This document shows, piece after piece, positions 43,500 through 53,404 of a stretch of 64,000 bases of DNA (its first letter is position 1; each line of letters opens with the position of its first letter). The stretch covers positions 174,501-238,500 of the forward strand of contig NZ_CP017267.1 in assembly GCF_001870205.1 (NCBI RefSeq). The letters run 5' to 3'. The position numbers and the translations under genes are program-made. This DNA is from Vagococcus teuberi (GTDB taxonomy: Bacteria; Bacillota; Bacilli; Lactobacillales; Vagococcaceae). The notes under the pieces were generated by a model that had not been told where the DNA came from, made no database searches, and saw only the letters and a program-made list of their open reading frames with translations.

Positions 43500-45782
43500 A
43501 TGAAAAGTTTACAAACATATTTAACAGATGAAAGAATCCAATCCGTTCTTTCTGGTTTTAAAATAGGATTAGAAAAAGAAAGTCAGCGTGTCGATGCTAA
43601 TGGTGAATTGGCAACAACTGATCATCCGTCTTCTTTAGGAAGTCGTAGTTTTCATCCATACATCCAAACTGATTTTAGTGAAACACAAACTGAATTAATC
43701 ACTCAAGTGTTTGATACAGATCAAGGTGCTATCGAGCAATTAGAAGCCTTACATGACGTTGTGATGCGTTCGATGGAAGATGGCGAGAGATTGTGGCCAA
43801 TTAGTATGCCACCTGATTTACCAGAAGATGATCGTGATATTAAAATTGCAAAATTAGAACATCAAGGAGATATTAACTACCGTCGTTACTTAGCGAAAGT
43901 CTATGGTAAGAGAAAACAAATGGTGAGTGGTATTCATTATAATTTTGAGTTCTCACATGATTTATTAATGAGTTTGTTCCAATTGCAAACAGATTACACT
44001 GACTTTGTGGCGTTTAGAACGGATGTTTACTTAAAAGTATCTCGTCAATATTTACGCTATCGTTGGCTAATTACTTATTTATTTGGTGCAAGTCCGTTTG
44101 CTGATAAAAGATATTTTACAGATAAAGAAACAGAACAACCTGTTCGTAGTATTAGAAATAGCGAGTATGGTTATACAAATCGGCCAGAGATTGCTGTGTC
44201 CTATCAAACAATTGATCAATATGTATCTGATTTAGAAGAATTAGTAGATAAGGGTGAGTTAATCGAAACGAAAGAATTTTATTCGTCTGTTCGTTTACGT
44301 GGCAGTGATAAAGTAGAGGAACTTTTAACTCGTGGTGTAAGTTATATTGAAATTCGAAATATTGACTTAGATCCATTTGAACGTATTGGTATTTCAAAAG
44401 AAACATTGAGGTTCTTGCACTTGTTCTTACTAACACTGTTGTTCTTAGATGAAGAATCAACAGATGCGACTCATATGTTAGATTTAGGAACGGAGTATAA
44501 CAATAAAGTGTCATTAGAGCATCCTTTAGATAAGACCTTTTTACATGAAGAAGGGTCTTGGTTGCTAGAAAAAATAACCGAATTAAACAAGCAATTAACG
44601 ACACCATTTGACTGTACGGAGTTACTTAATGAAATGAAACATGTTATGGATCATCCAACTAAAACATTAGCAGGACAAATGTTAGAATTAATGGCAGAAA
44701 AAAGTTGGACAAACGAAGACTTAGGTCGTTATTTTGCTGATTTATATTATGATGAAGCATATGCTAAACCATATCAGTTAGCTGGTTACCGAGACATGGA
44801 ATTATCAACACAAATTTTTATGTTTGATGCGATACAAAAAGGTGTCAAAGTTGATGTGTTAGATAGAACAGATCAGTTTTTAAAATTATCATTAAACGGG
44901 CAAGTCGAGTATGTTAAAAATGCGAATATGACGAGTCGTGATTCTTATGTTGTCCCTCTTATGATGGAGAATAAAACAGTCACTAAAAAAGTATTGGATA
45001 AAGCAGGATTCCATGTTCCTTTAGGAAAAGAATTCTCAACAGTAGATGAGGCGCTTATTTCTTATCCGATTTTTAAAGATAGTGCGATTGTTGTAAAACC
45101 TAAAACAACGAATTATGGTTTAGGTATTTCTATTTTCAAAGATGGTGCGACAAAGGAAGATTATGATGAAGCGGTTCGAATTGCATTTAGTGAAGACAAT
45201 AGCATTTTAGTTGAAGAATTTTTACCTGGTACTGAATATCGATTCTTTGTATTAGATGGAAAAACGCGTGCGGTTATGTTGCGAACACCAGCGAATGTCC
45301 TTGGTGACGGGGAACATACTGTTGAAGAATTAGTAGCTGAAAAAAATAAAGACAGTTTACGTGGGACACACCATAGAGCGCCTTTAGAAGAAATTCAGTT
45401 AGGTGATATTGAACAGTTGATGTTGAAAGAGCAAAAATTAACTAAAGCAAGCATTCCTGAAAAAGATCAACGTGTTTATCTTCGTGAAAACTCCAACGTT
45501 AGTACAGGTGGCGATTCACTAGATGTGACAGAAGAGATGAATGAACATTATAAACAGATAGCTGAGTCCGCTGTAGAAGCGTTAGGAGCTAAAATATGTG
45601 GTATTGATTTAATTATTCCTGATAGTTCAATCAATGGTAATAAAGAAGATACTCAAACATATGGGATTATTGAAGCGAACTTCAATCCAGCAATGCATAT
45701 GCATATTTATCCTTATGCCGGTGCAGGACAACGACTCACGATGGATGTGTTGTTGTTATTATATCCAGAATTAAAAAAATAA
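43500..45782 (+). CDS. gshF: Bifunctional glutathione synthetase (GshA-GshB fusion)
   Basis: GshF makes glutathione from glutamate, cysteine and glycine in two ATP-dependent steps. The 760-residue protein has the gamma-glutamylcysteine ligase half (residues about 1-480), with FKIGLEKESQRVD, HPYIQTDFSETQTELIT, GIHYNFEFSHDLL and LRGSDKVEELL. The ATP-grasp synthetase half (about 490-755) has VVKPKTTNYGLGISIF, LVEEFLPGTEYRFFVLDG, VSTGGDSLDVT and IIEANFNPAMHMHIYP. The fusion is typical of streptococci, enterococci and Listeria. It is a single gene with a terminator behind it. Confidence 0.94.
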   Translation: MKSLQTYLTDERIQSVLSGFKIGLEKESQRVDANGELATTDHPSSLGSRSFHPYIQTDFSETQTELITQVFDTDQGAIEQLEALHDVVMRSMEDGERLWPISMPPDLPEDDRDIKIAKLEHQGDINYRRYLAKVYGKRKQMVSGIHYNFEFSHDLLMSLFQLQTDYTDFVAFRTDVYLKVSRQYLRYRWLITYLFGASPFADKRYFTDKETEQPVRSIRNSEYGYTNRPEIAVSYQTIDQYVSDLEELVDKGELIETKEFYSSVRLRGSDKVEELLTRGVSYIEIRNIDLDPFERIGISKETLRFLHLFLLTLLFLDEESTDATHMLDLGTEYNNKVSLEHPLDKTFLHEEGSWLLEKITELNKQLTTPFDCTELLNEMKHVMDHPTKTLAGQMLELMAEKSWTNEDLGRYFADLYYDEAYAKPYQLAGYRDMELSTQIFMFDAIQKGVKVDVLDRTDQFLKLSLNGQVEYVKNANMTSRDSYVVPLMMENKTVTKKVLDKAGFHVPLGKEFSTVDEALISYPIFKDSAIVVKPKTTNYGLGISIFKDGATKEDYDEAVRIAFSEDNSILVEEFLPGTEYRFFVLDGKTRAVMLRTPANVLGDGEHTVEELVAEKNKDSLRGTHHRAPLEEIQLGDIEQLMLKEQKLTKASIPEKDQRVYLRENSNVSTGGDSLDVTEEMNEHYKQIAESAVEALGAKICGIDLIIPDSSINGNKEDTQTYGIIEANFNPAMHMHIYPYAGAGQRLTMDVLLLLYPELKK

Positions 45783-45793
45783 CTACTATCTAT

Positions 45794-45827
45794 TAAAAAA
45801 ATCTAGATTCAAACCTAGATTTTTTTA
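45794..45827 (+). terminator. Intrinsic terminator after gshF
   Basis: A run of A then ATCTAG (45794-45806) pairs with CTAGAT then T7 (45815-45827) around ATTCAAAC. The symmetrical A and T runs would allow function in both directions. Confidence 0.8.
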
Positions 45828-45837
45828 TCTTTTATAG

Positions 45838-45866
45838 TTGACACCGCTTTCTAATGGTGTTATAGT
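45838..45866 (+). promoter_or_regulatory. Promoter of the beta-glucoside operon
   Basis: TTGACA (45838-45843) and TATAGT (45861-45866) are separated by exactly 17 bases, a near-consensus vegetative promoter. Confidence 0.85.
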
Positions 45867-45883
45867 TTATTTATAGAACAGAC

Positions 45884-45956
45884 GGAGTGTAACTGATACG
45901 ATCAGGCACCACCAAATCCATTGTAGAAGGACTACTTTGATTTGGTGTTTTTTTTG
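45884..45956 (+). promoter_or_regulatory. RAT antiterminator site and terminator ahead of licT
   Basis: Bases 45884-45913 match the LicT/BglG RAT consensus, with GGA, TGT, ACTG, CAGGCA and ACC in order. They overlap the left arm of a terminator, CACCAAATC (45910-45918) with 45939-45947, followed by nine T. LicT binding to the RAT would prevent the terminator from forming. Confidence 0.85.
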
Positions 45957-45978
45957 TTCCTTAAATGAGGTGATTTAA

Positions 45979-46827
45979 ATTCTATCGATAGTTAAGTCTT
46001 TGAATAACAACTTAGTATTAGCAGTAAATGAGCATGATGAAGAGTTTGTGTTATTTGGTAAAGGTATTGGATTTAAAAAGAAAAAGAATGACTTAGTAGA
46101 TAAATCACTGATAACTAAGACATTTTTAAGCAAAGATAATCAAAATATGGTTGCTATTATTGAAAGTATTCAACCAGATGTTCTTGATGTTACTGAAAAA
46201 ATTGTGACATATGGGGAAGGACAGTTAAATAAAAAGTTAAATGGTAGCTTAATGATAGCATTAGCCGATCATATCCAATGTGCGATTGATCGACAAAAAC
46301 AAGGGATTGATTTACCTGAAAATACGATGCAATGGGAAATTCCCTTCTTGTATTCAAAAGAGCATGAATTAGGAAAATATTCATTAGAACAAATCAAAAC
46401 AGAGTTAGAGATATCATTACCATCATCGGAAGCTGCGTTTATGGCACTTCATTTTGTCAATGCACAAGATGGTGTGGAATCAATGGATGAAACTATTTTT
46501 ATTACGAAGATTTTAAAAAGTATCGTCAAAAGTATTCAGACGTTGTTTAATGTATCATTGAAAAAAGATAGTTTGAATTATTCGCGTTTTGTCACGCACA
46601 TACGCTATTTTATGAACAGACATTTGCATAATAAGGTACAAGAAAGTAATGAGAATGAGAAATTATTTGATATTATCAAAGAGCAATACCCTAAAAGTTA
46701 TGCATGTAGTTTGGTAATTAAAGAAATGTTGAATTCTGACTATAATATAGACGTGAGCAATGATGAATTGATTTATTTAATTATACATATAGAACGAGTG
46801 GTTTCTGACACTCAAGCATTGGAATAG
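45979..46827 (+). CDS. licT: BglG/LicT-family transcription antiterminator (apparent ATT start)
   Basis: This protein binds RAT sequences in its own operon leader and lets transcription continue when beta-glucosides are present. The RNA-binding domain needs the sequence x-I-V-K-x-L-N-N-N at the very start. Only initiation at ATT 45979 (ILSIVKSLNNNLVLAV, 282 residues), seven bases after GAGGTGAT, preserves it. The first conventional start, TTG 46000, would remove the first beta strand and has no ribosome binding site. GKGIGFKKKKND follows. Two PRD domains (about residues 70-170 and 175-278) carry the regulatory histidines, including ALADHIQCAID and LIIHIERVV. Confidence 0.85.
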   Translation: MLSIVKSLNNNLVLAVNEHDEEFVLFGKGIGFKKKKNDLVDKSLITKTFLSKDNQNMVAIIESIQPDVLDVTEKIVTYGEGQLNKKLNGSLMIALADHIQCAIDRQKQGIDLPENTMQWEIPFLYSKEHELGKYSLEQIKTELEISLPSSEAAFMALHFVNAQDGVESMDETIFITKILKSIVKSIQTLFNVSLKKDSLNYSRFVTHIRYFMNRHLHNKVQESNENEKLFDIIKEQYPKSYACSLVIKEMLNSDYNIDVSNDELIYLIIHIERVVSDTQALE

Positions 46828-46911
46828 GCGTGCAACAATTATTGGCATAAACCTAAACAAGCAATTCGTAAGCACTAGTATGTGTTGCGGCTGTTTGTTT
46901 AGGTTTTTTAT
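46827..46911 (+). promoter_or_regulatory. Second RAT site and terminator, between licT and bglP
   Basis: Bases 46827-46853 resemble a RAT, with GG, GTG, AACA, TTGGCA and AAACC in order. They lead into a terminator, AAACCTAAACAA (46849-46860) with 46895-46906, and TTTTTA. A double attenuator around the antiterminator gene is the classic bgl arrangement. Confidence 0.7.
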
Positions 46912-46957
46912 TTTCAAACAATTTAATTCTAAATAGATATCCTAGGAGGAAAAAGCG

Positions 46958-48844
46958 ATGGATAATCGTCAATTAGCAGAAAGTATTGTAAGAGAAATGG
47001 GTGGCAAGGAAAATATCACTCAAAATTGGCATTGTATTACAAGGTTAAGATTTAATGTAGCAGATAGTAAAAAAATTAATATCGAAGCAATTAAGCAATT
47101 AGATGGCGTGATGGGAGCGCAATTTCAAAGTGGTCAGTTCCAAGTCATTATTGGTAGTGAAGTAGCTAATGTTTTTAATGAAGTTGATCAAATCACTCAT
47201 GGAAGTATCGTCGATGATGACAGTACTAAGTCATCATCAGGAAACATTCTAGATAAACTATTTGACGTTATCTCAGGTATCTTTACACCAATTTTAGCAG
47301 CCATTACAGGTAGTGGTCTGCTAAAAGGAATCATGGCTATTCTAGTTTGGGCTAATATGCTAAATGCTGAAAGTCAGACATATATGATATTAGATGCAAT
47401 ATCTAATGCGACTTTCCACTTCTTACCATTTTTAGTAGCATTTTCAGCCGCTAATAAATTTAAAACAAATCCATCACTAGCTGGAGCGTTGGCCGGTATC
47501 TTGATGTATCCTCAAATCATGGCTCTTGCTGATGCTGGAGAAGTAAGCAGTGTGACGTTTTTAGGATTTTTAAATATCCCTATGAATAATTATGCTTCAT
47601 CTGTTTTACCGATTATTTTAGGTGTTTGGTTAATGAGCTATGTTGAAAAATACTCGAAAAAAATCGTACCGAAATCATTGACCATTATTTTTGTTCCGTT
47701 ACTGACATTATTAATTACAGCACCGTTAGTATTAGCATTTATCGCACCACTTGGTACCTTTATTGGAACTTACTTAGAGATGTTCTTTACGAAACTTTTT
47801 GGTGTAGCAGGTCCCGTTGCCGGAGCCTTAATGGGAGGGTTGATGCCATTAATCGTTGTAACAGGAATGCACTATGCGTTTTTCCCAGGAACGTTTGCCA
47901 GTCTTGGGAAATTAGGATATGACATTATGTTATTACCATTAAATTTAGTGGCAAACTTAGCGCAAGCAGGTGCGACACTTGGCGTATTGATTAAAACAAA
48001 AGATAAAAAAATGAAACAAATTGCGTTTTCCGCTTTTATTCCAGCATTATTTGGTATTACTGAACCAGCTATCTATGGGGTAACAATGAAACTTAAAAAG
48101 CCGTTCTATGCCAGTATGGCCGGTGGAGCTGTTGGTGGGGCAATATATGGATTGTTTGTCGTCAAAACATTCAGTTTCGCGGTTCCAGGATTATTAGCTT
48201 TACCAACCTATATTGAAAATGGCACAAATAACTTCTTATGGGCAGTTGTGGGAGTATTATCAAGTTTCTTTGTAGGACTTATCGTTACGATGTTAGTACC
48301 GTTTGATTTAGGCGATAAAAAAGACGTTACTGCAGATGCTTTGACAACACCAGTTGCTCAACCAACTGTTACGAAAGATAAATCTCATAAAGTTTTATCA
48401 CCATTAACAGGTGAAGTGAAAGAATTAACAACTTGTCCAGATGATACGTTTGCTTCAGGTGTCGTTGGAAAAGGAATTGGTGTTACTCCTTCAGGAGATT
48501 TTGTGTATGCGCCATTTGATGGCACAGTCACTATGACAACTCCTTCAAAACATGCAATTGGTTTAGTATCAAATGATGGCGTGGAATTATTAATTCATGT
48601 TGGATTAGATACTGTTGAGTTAGAGGGAAAAGGATTTGAGTATTTTGTTAAGGAAGGTGATGTGGTAACACATGGCGATAAATTATTATCATTTGATCGA
48701 AGGGTAATTGAGGAAGCTGAATATAGTTTGTTTACCCCAATTATTGTAACGAACACACCGAACTTTTTAGACATTGTTCCAGCACTAGGCGAAGGAGATA
48801 CCGTCACTGCCGGGCAAGAAGATGTATTAATTGTTGTTAGCTAA
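46958..48844 (+). CDS. bglP: PTS beta-glucoside-specific EIIBCA
   Basis: This 628-residue transporter imports and phosphorylates aryl- or alkyl-beta-glucosides. The IIB domain at the N terminus has the phospho-cysteine in NWHCITRLRFNV (residue 26). IIC occupies about 105-460, with GMHYAFFPGTFASLG and FGITEPAIYGVT. IIA is at the C terminus (about 480-628), with the phospho-His in GVELLIHVGLDTVELEGKGF. The domain order BCA is that of BglP/BglF. It sits behind the second RAT site and before the phospho-glucosidase gene. Confidence 0.94.
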   Translation: MDNRQLAESIVREMGGKENITQNWHCITRLRFNVADSKKINIEAIKQLDGVMGAQFQSGQFQVIIGSEVANVFNEVDQITHGSIVDDDSTKSSSGNILDKLFDVISGIFTPILAAITGSGLLKGIMAILVWANMLNAESQTYMILDAISNATFHFLPFLVAFSAANKFKTNPSLAGALAGILMYPQIMALADAGEVSSVTFLGFLNIPMNNYASSVLPIILGVWLMSYVEKYSKKIVPKSLTIIFVPLLTLLITAPLVLAFIAPLGTFIGTYLEMFFTKLFGVAGPVAGALMGGLMPLIVVTGMHYAFFPGTFASLGKLGYDIMLLPLNLVANLAQAGATLGVLIKTKDKKMKQIAFSAFIPALFGITEPAIYGVTMKLKKPFYASMAGGAVGGAIYGLFVVKTFSFAVPGLLALPTYIENGTNNFLWAVVGVLSSFFVGLIVTMLVPFDLGDKKDVTADALTTPVAQPTVTKDKSHKVLSPLTGEVKELTTCPDDTFASGVVGKGIGVTPSGDFVYAPFDGTVTMTTPSKHAIGLVSNDGVELLIHVGLDTVELEGKGFEYFVKEGDVVTHGDKLLSFDRRVIEEAEYSLFTPIIVTNTPNFLDIVPALGEGDTVTAGQEDVLIVVS

Positions 48845-48848
48845 ATAA

Positions 48849-50363
<1,515 letters not shown>

Positions 50364-50383
50364 AATGGTATAATAAATGAAAC

Positions 50384-50418
50384 AAGTCTAGATAATTTAT
50401 CTAGACTTGATTTTTTTA
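50384..50418 (+). terminator. Intrinsic terminator after bglA
   Basis: CAAGTCTAGA (50384-50393) pairs perfectly with 50401-50410, and ATTTTTTT follows. Confidence 0.85.
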
Positions 50419-50445
50419 CAAGAGATTAAATAAGGGGAGATAAAT

Positions 50446-51288
50446 ATGAAAAAAATAGCTTTTTTTGATATTGATGGCACATTGTGTGATAGTAGTGGAC
50501 AAGTCTTACCGTCAAGTAAAGAGAGTATACAAGCATTTAGAGATAAAGGGAATTTAACATATATTTGTACAGGTCGTTCTAAACCAGAAATTTTGGATAG
50601 TATTTTAGAAGTCGGATTTGATGGCATTATTGGTGCTGGTGGTGGCTACATTGTGATTAATGATGAAGTGGTCAAACATCAAACAATGGATGAAAGGATT
50701 GTCAGAGAAGTTCTGTCATACTTTAAAGAGCATGACATTGGTTATTACTTAGAAACAAATGACGGTTTGTATGGCAGTGATAATTGTGTTCGTAAAATTC
50801 GAGAAGAAATAAAAACGATTGCTGAGAAGACAAATCAGGATTATGATGGATTAGCAGAAAAAGTCAGTTGGTTTGAAGCAGTATTAGAAGAACATAAAAA
50901 TGATGAAGTAGACTATACTAATGTCAATAAAATCTCCTTTATCAATAACACCGTATCATTTTCTGACGTTGCGGATAAATTCGGTGATGAGTGTTACATG
51001 TATCATTCAACGGTTGAATTATTTGGACCTGAAAGCGGAGAAATTGCGGTGAAAGGTGTCGATAAAAAGCTAGCTATCGAGTATGTGTTAAATAAACTTG
51101 GCATGACTAAAGAACAAACCATCGCATTTGGTGATGGAGATAATGATATAGTCATGTTTGAGGCGGTTGATTACAGTATTGCAATGGACAATGCCACAGA
51201 TAATTTGAAAAAAATAGCTTCTGAAATAACAGATAGTGCTGATGATGATGGCATTGCGAAGAGCTTAAAGAGAAATGGTTGGGTTTAA
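50446..51288 (+). CDS. HAD-IIB (Cof-type) phosphatase
   Basis: This 280-residue HAD hydrolase probably dephosphorylates sugar phosphates or related small molecules. Motif I is FFDIDGTLCDSSG (nucleophile Asp8), motif II YICTGRSKPE, the Lys of motif III is in GEIAVKGVDKKLAIEYVL and motif IV FGDGDNDIVMFEAV. The large C2 cap between motifs II and III marks subfamily IIB (Cof/YidA). It follows the bgl operon but has its own ribosome binding site and a terminator on both sides. Confidence 0.88.
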   Translation: MKKIAFFDIDGTLCDSSGQVLPSSKESIQAFRDKGNLTYICTGRSKPEILDSILEVGFDGIIGAGGGYIVINDEVVKHQTMDERIVREVLSYFKEHDIGYYLETNDGLYGSDNCVRKIREEIKTIAEKTNQDYDGLAEKVSWFEAVLEEHKNDEVDYTNVNKISFINNTVSFSDVADKFGDECYMYHSTVELFGPESGEIAVKGVDKKLAIEYVLNKLGMTKEQTIAFGDGDNDIVMFEAVDYSIAMDNATDNLKKIASEITDSADDDGIAKSLKRNGWV

Positions 51289-51301
51289 TTAAATAACTTT
51301 T

Positions 51302-51337
51302 AAAGAAAAAAAACGAAAAACAGTTTTTTTCTTTTTT
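51302..51337 (+). terminator. Intrinsic terminator after the HAD gene
   Basis: An A-rich arm ending in C (51302-51314) pairs with GTTTTTTTCTTT (51323-51334), followed by more T. Confidence 0.65.
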
Positions 51338-51387
51338 ATTTGCTACACTATGAGTAATAACTATTGAAAGCAAGGAGACGATATTTC

Positions 51388-52764
51388 ATGACAGGCACAA
51401 TTCCATCAGCATATAAAAAGCAACGTGAGTTCTTTTATTCCCAACAAACAAAGACGTTAACCTTTCGTTTAGAACAACTTGAAAAGCTGAGATTAGGAAT
51501 TATATCATACGAACAAGAAATTATCGATGCGTTAAGAATAGACTTAGGAAAACACCCATTAGAAACATATGCGACAGAAATTGGTTTTGTTCTACATAGT
51601 ATTCGCATGACACAAAAATCACTGCGTAAATGGATGAAAGATGAAAAGAAACGAACACCATTGTTTTTACAACCCTCTAAAAGTCGTGTTGTCAGTGAAC
51701 CATATGGTGTCGTATTGATTATTGGACCATTCAATTACCCATTTCAATTATTAATTGAACCACTAGTTGGGGCAATAGCTGCAGGTAATACAGCTATTTT
51801 AAAACCATCTGAACTGGTACCAACTTTTTCGAAAGTGATAGAAAAAATGATTCATCATTTGTTTCCTTCATCTTATGTGAATATTTTTTTAGGAGAGAAA
51901 GAAACCACGATGGAATTACTAGAGCAGTCGTTTGATTATATTTTCTTTACAGGGAGTATAACTGTTGGAAAAAGTGTGATGAAGGCAGCATCAGAACACT
52001 TAACACCAGTCACGCTGGAACTTGGAGGAAAAAGTCCCACAATTATTACATCTCAAGCAGATATATCTTTAGCAGCTAGACGCGTGATATATGGCAAGAT
52101 GATGAATGCCGGTCAAACATGTGTCGCTCCAGATTACGTTGTCATAGAAGAAGCAGTAAAAAAAGAATTTATAGAAGAATGTCAAAAAACGTTGCATCGT
52201 TTTTATGGGAAAGATATTAAAAAAAGTCCCAGTTTTTCACGTATTGTGAATGAGCGTCACACTAAGCGATTGGTTCATTTAATGAATGAATCAGCATCAG
52301 AATTAATTAGTGGTGGAGAATACGATGTTTCTTCTTGTTATGTTGCCCCAACATTATATGATGCCAGTTGGGAATCACCATTGATGAAAGATGAACTATT
52401 TGGTCCTTTGTTGCCAATTATATCTTATCAGTCATTAGATGATGTGATACATCATATTAATGAGCGACCAAAACCACTCGCTCTCTATATTTTTAGTCGT
52501 GATAAGAAAGAACAAGAAACGATATTAAACCAAACGTCTTCAGGTGGAGTTAGCATCAATAATACTATTTTTCATTTAGTCTCGAGCCACTTGCCTTTTG
52601 GAGGAGTCGGAACATCAGGTATTGGAAATTATCATGGAAAATATAGTTTTGATACTTTTTCTCATAAACGAGCAGTATTAGCCTCAACTAAACTAGATAC
52701 ACCGTTTATTTATCCACCATATACAGATAAACATCTTAAATGGATTAAACGCGTATTAAAATAA
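51388..52764 (+). CDS. Aldehyde dehydrogenase (YwdH/ALDH3-like)
   Basis: This 458-residue NAD(P)-dependent enzyme oxidises aldehydes to acids. The catalytic Cys is in MNAGQTCVAPDYV (about residue 242), and the general-base Glu in TLELGGKSPT (about 208). The cofactor loops IIGPFNYPFQLL and FFTGSITVGKSVM are present, as is ELFGPLLPII. The short length, the C-terminal hydrophobic part and the N-terminal REFFYSQQTKTLTFRLEQLEKL helix point to the ALDH3-like group. ATG 51388 follows AAGGAG by the right distance. An upstream TTG frame extension overlaps that site. Confidence 0.88.
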   Translation: MTGTIPSAYKKQREFFYSQQTKTLTFRLEQLEKLRLGIISYEQEIIDALRIDLGKHPLETYATEIGFVLHSIRMTQKSLRKWMKDEKKRTPLFLQPSKSRVVSEPYGVVLIIGPFNYPFQLLIEPLVGAIAAGNTAILKPSELVPTFSKVIEKMIHHLFPSSYVNIFLGEKETTMELLEQSFDYIFFTGSITVGKSVMKAASEHLTPVTLELGGKSPTIITSQADISLAARRVIYGKMMNAGQTCVAPDYVVIEEAVKKEFIEECQKTLHRFYGKDIKKSPSFSRIVNERHTKRLVHLMNESASELISGGEYDVSSCYVAPTLYDASWESPLMKDELFGPLLPIISYQSLDDVIHHINERPKPLALYIFSRDKKEQETILNQTSSGGVSINNTIFHLVSSHLPFGGVGTSGIGNYHGKYSFDTFSHKRAVLASTKLDTPFIYPPYTDKHLKWIKRVLK

Positions 52765-52765
52765 A

Positions 52766-52806
52766 ATAGTACCCTAAATTTTTTCGATTTAGGGTACTAT
52801 TTTTTT
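52766..52806. terminator. Bidirectional terminator between aldehyde dehydrogenase and yueI
   Basis: A 14-bp perfect stem (52766-52779 with 52787-52800) around TTTTTCG is followed by six T on the right and has A residues on the left. It serves the two convergent genes. Confidence 0.85.
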
Positions 52807-53261
52807 GAGAATAAGTTACTAAAAAATCCTCCACTTGAATGAGTTTGGTTGGTATTTTTAGCAGTAGAAGCACTAGGTGTTCTTTTTTTAAAAGGCATCT
52901 CAATATCCTCTTTATTAATAGCGTGATTAAGAGAATAAACAACTGCGATAGAATCATCAGCTAGTGTCGTATGTTCAGTATCGACTAATTTTAGCAACAC
53001 TTCGTTCTCTTGAGTTAGATGAATCAATTTTTTCTGAATCGTTGGTTTCACTAATGCATTAACAAGTAAAGTTCCACCTGGATATTGTTTGAATTGATTG
53101 ACTGCAAACTCCTCAAACGAATTCAAACTTAATTCGGATAAGAACAAAATAAATACAACGCGTTCTCTAAATGTTCCGAGATATTTTTTTTGTTCGTCAG
53201 GCTTTAGTTGAGGGGTGCCGTACATCCCTTTGTCTAGATAGTCTTGAATATCTTTCGCCAT
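52797..53261 (-). CDS. yueI: YueI family protein (DUF1694)
   Basis: This 154-residue cytoplasmic protein matches the YueI family: DIQDYLDKGMYGTPQLKPDEQKKYLGTFRERVV at the N terminus and a mid-part with the conserved YPGGTLLVNALV. The fold resembles an NTP-binding-like Rossmann domain, but no function is established. The C-terminal 35 residues are low complexity (Ser/Thr/Asn/Gly) and end FFSNLFSKK. The start is ATG 53261 with an AAAGGAG site. An in-frame upstream ATG is poorer. Confidence 0.82.
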   Translation of the reverse strand: MAKDIQDYLDKGMYGTPQLKPDEQKKYLGTFRERVVFILFLSELSLNSFEEFAVNQFKQYPGGTLLVNALVKPTIQKKLIHLTQENEVLLKLVDTEHTTLADDSIAVVYSLNHAINKEDIEMPFKKRTPSASTAKNTNQTHSSGGFFSNLFSKK

Positions 53262-53335
53262 GTTGACCACTCCTTTATAGCTCAATCATTTTAAGTATAA
53301 CATATAATTCATTAGAAAAAATTTGTGAAAAAACG

Positions 53336-53364
53336 TTGCAATAAGAGTAAAACTTGGATAAAAT
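53336..53364 (+). promoter_or_regulatory. Promoter of the siderophore transporter operon
   Basis: TTGCAA (53336-53341) and TAAAAT (53359-53364) are 17 bases apart. The Fur box lies just downstream. Confidence 0.7.
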
Positions 53365-53372
53365 TAACTGTA

Positions 53373-53391
53373 AATGAAAATCATTATCAAT
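53373..53391. promoter_or_regulatory. Fur box
   Basis: AATGAAAATCATTATCAAT closely fits the inverted-repeat Fur consensus GATAATGATAATCATTATC, with ATGAAAATCATT in the middle. Placed between the promoter and the first gene, it would repress the operon when iron is plentiful. Confidence 0.85.
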
Positions 53392-53404
53392 TAGGAGAGT
53401 TTTG

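Noticed and set aside
44152-44607. Minus-strand open frame of 151 codons inside gshF
   Set aside because: It is fully contained in the well-conserved gshF coding sequence, and its predicted protein resembles nothing.
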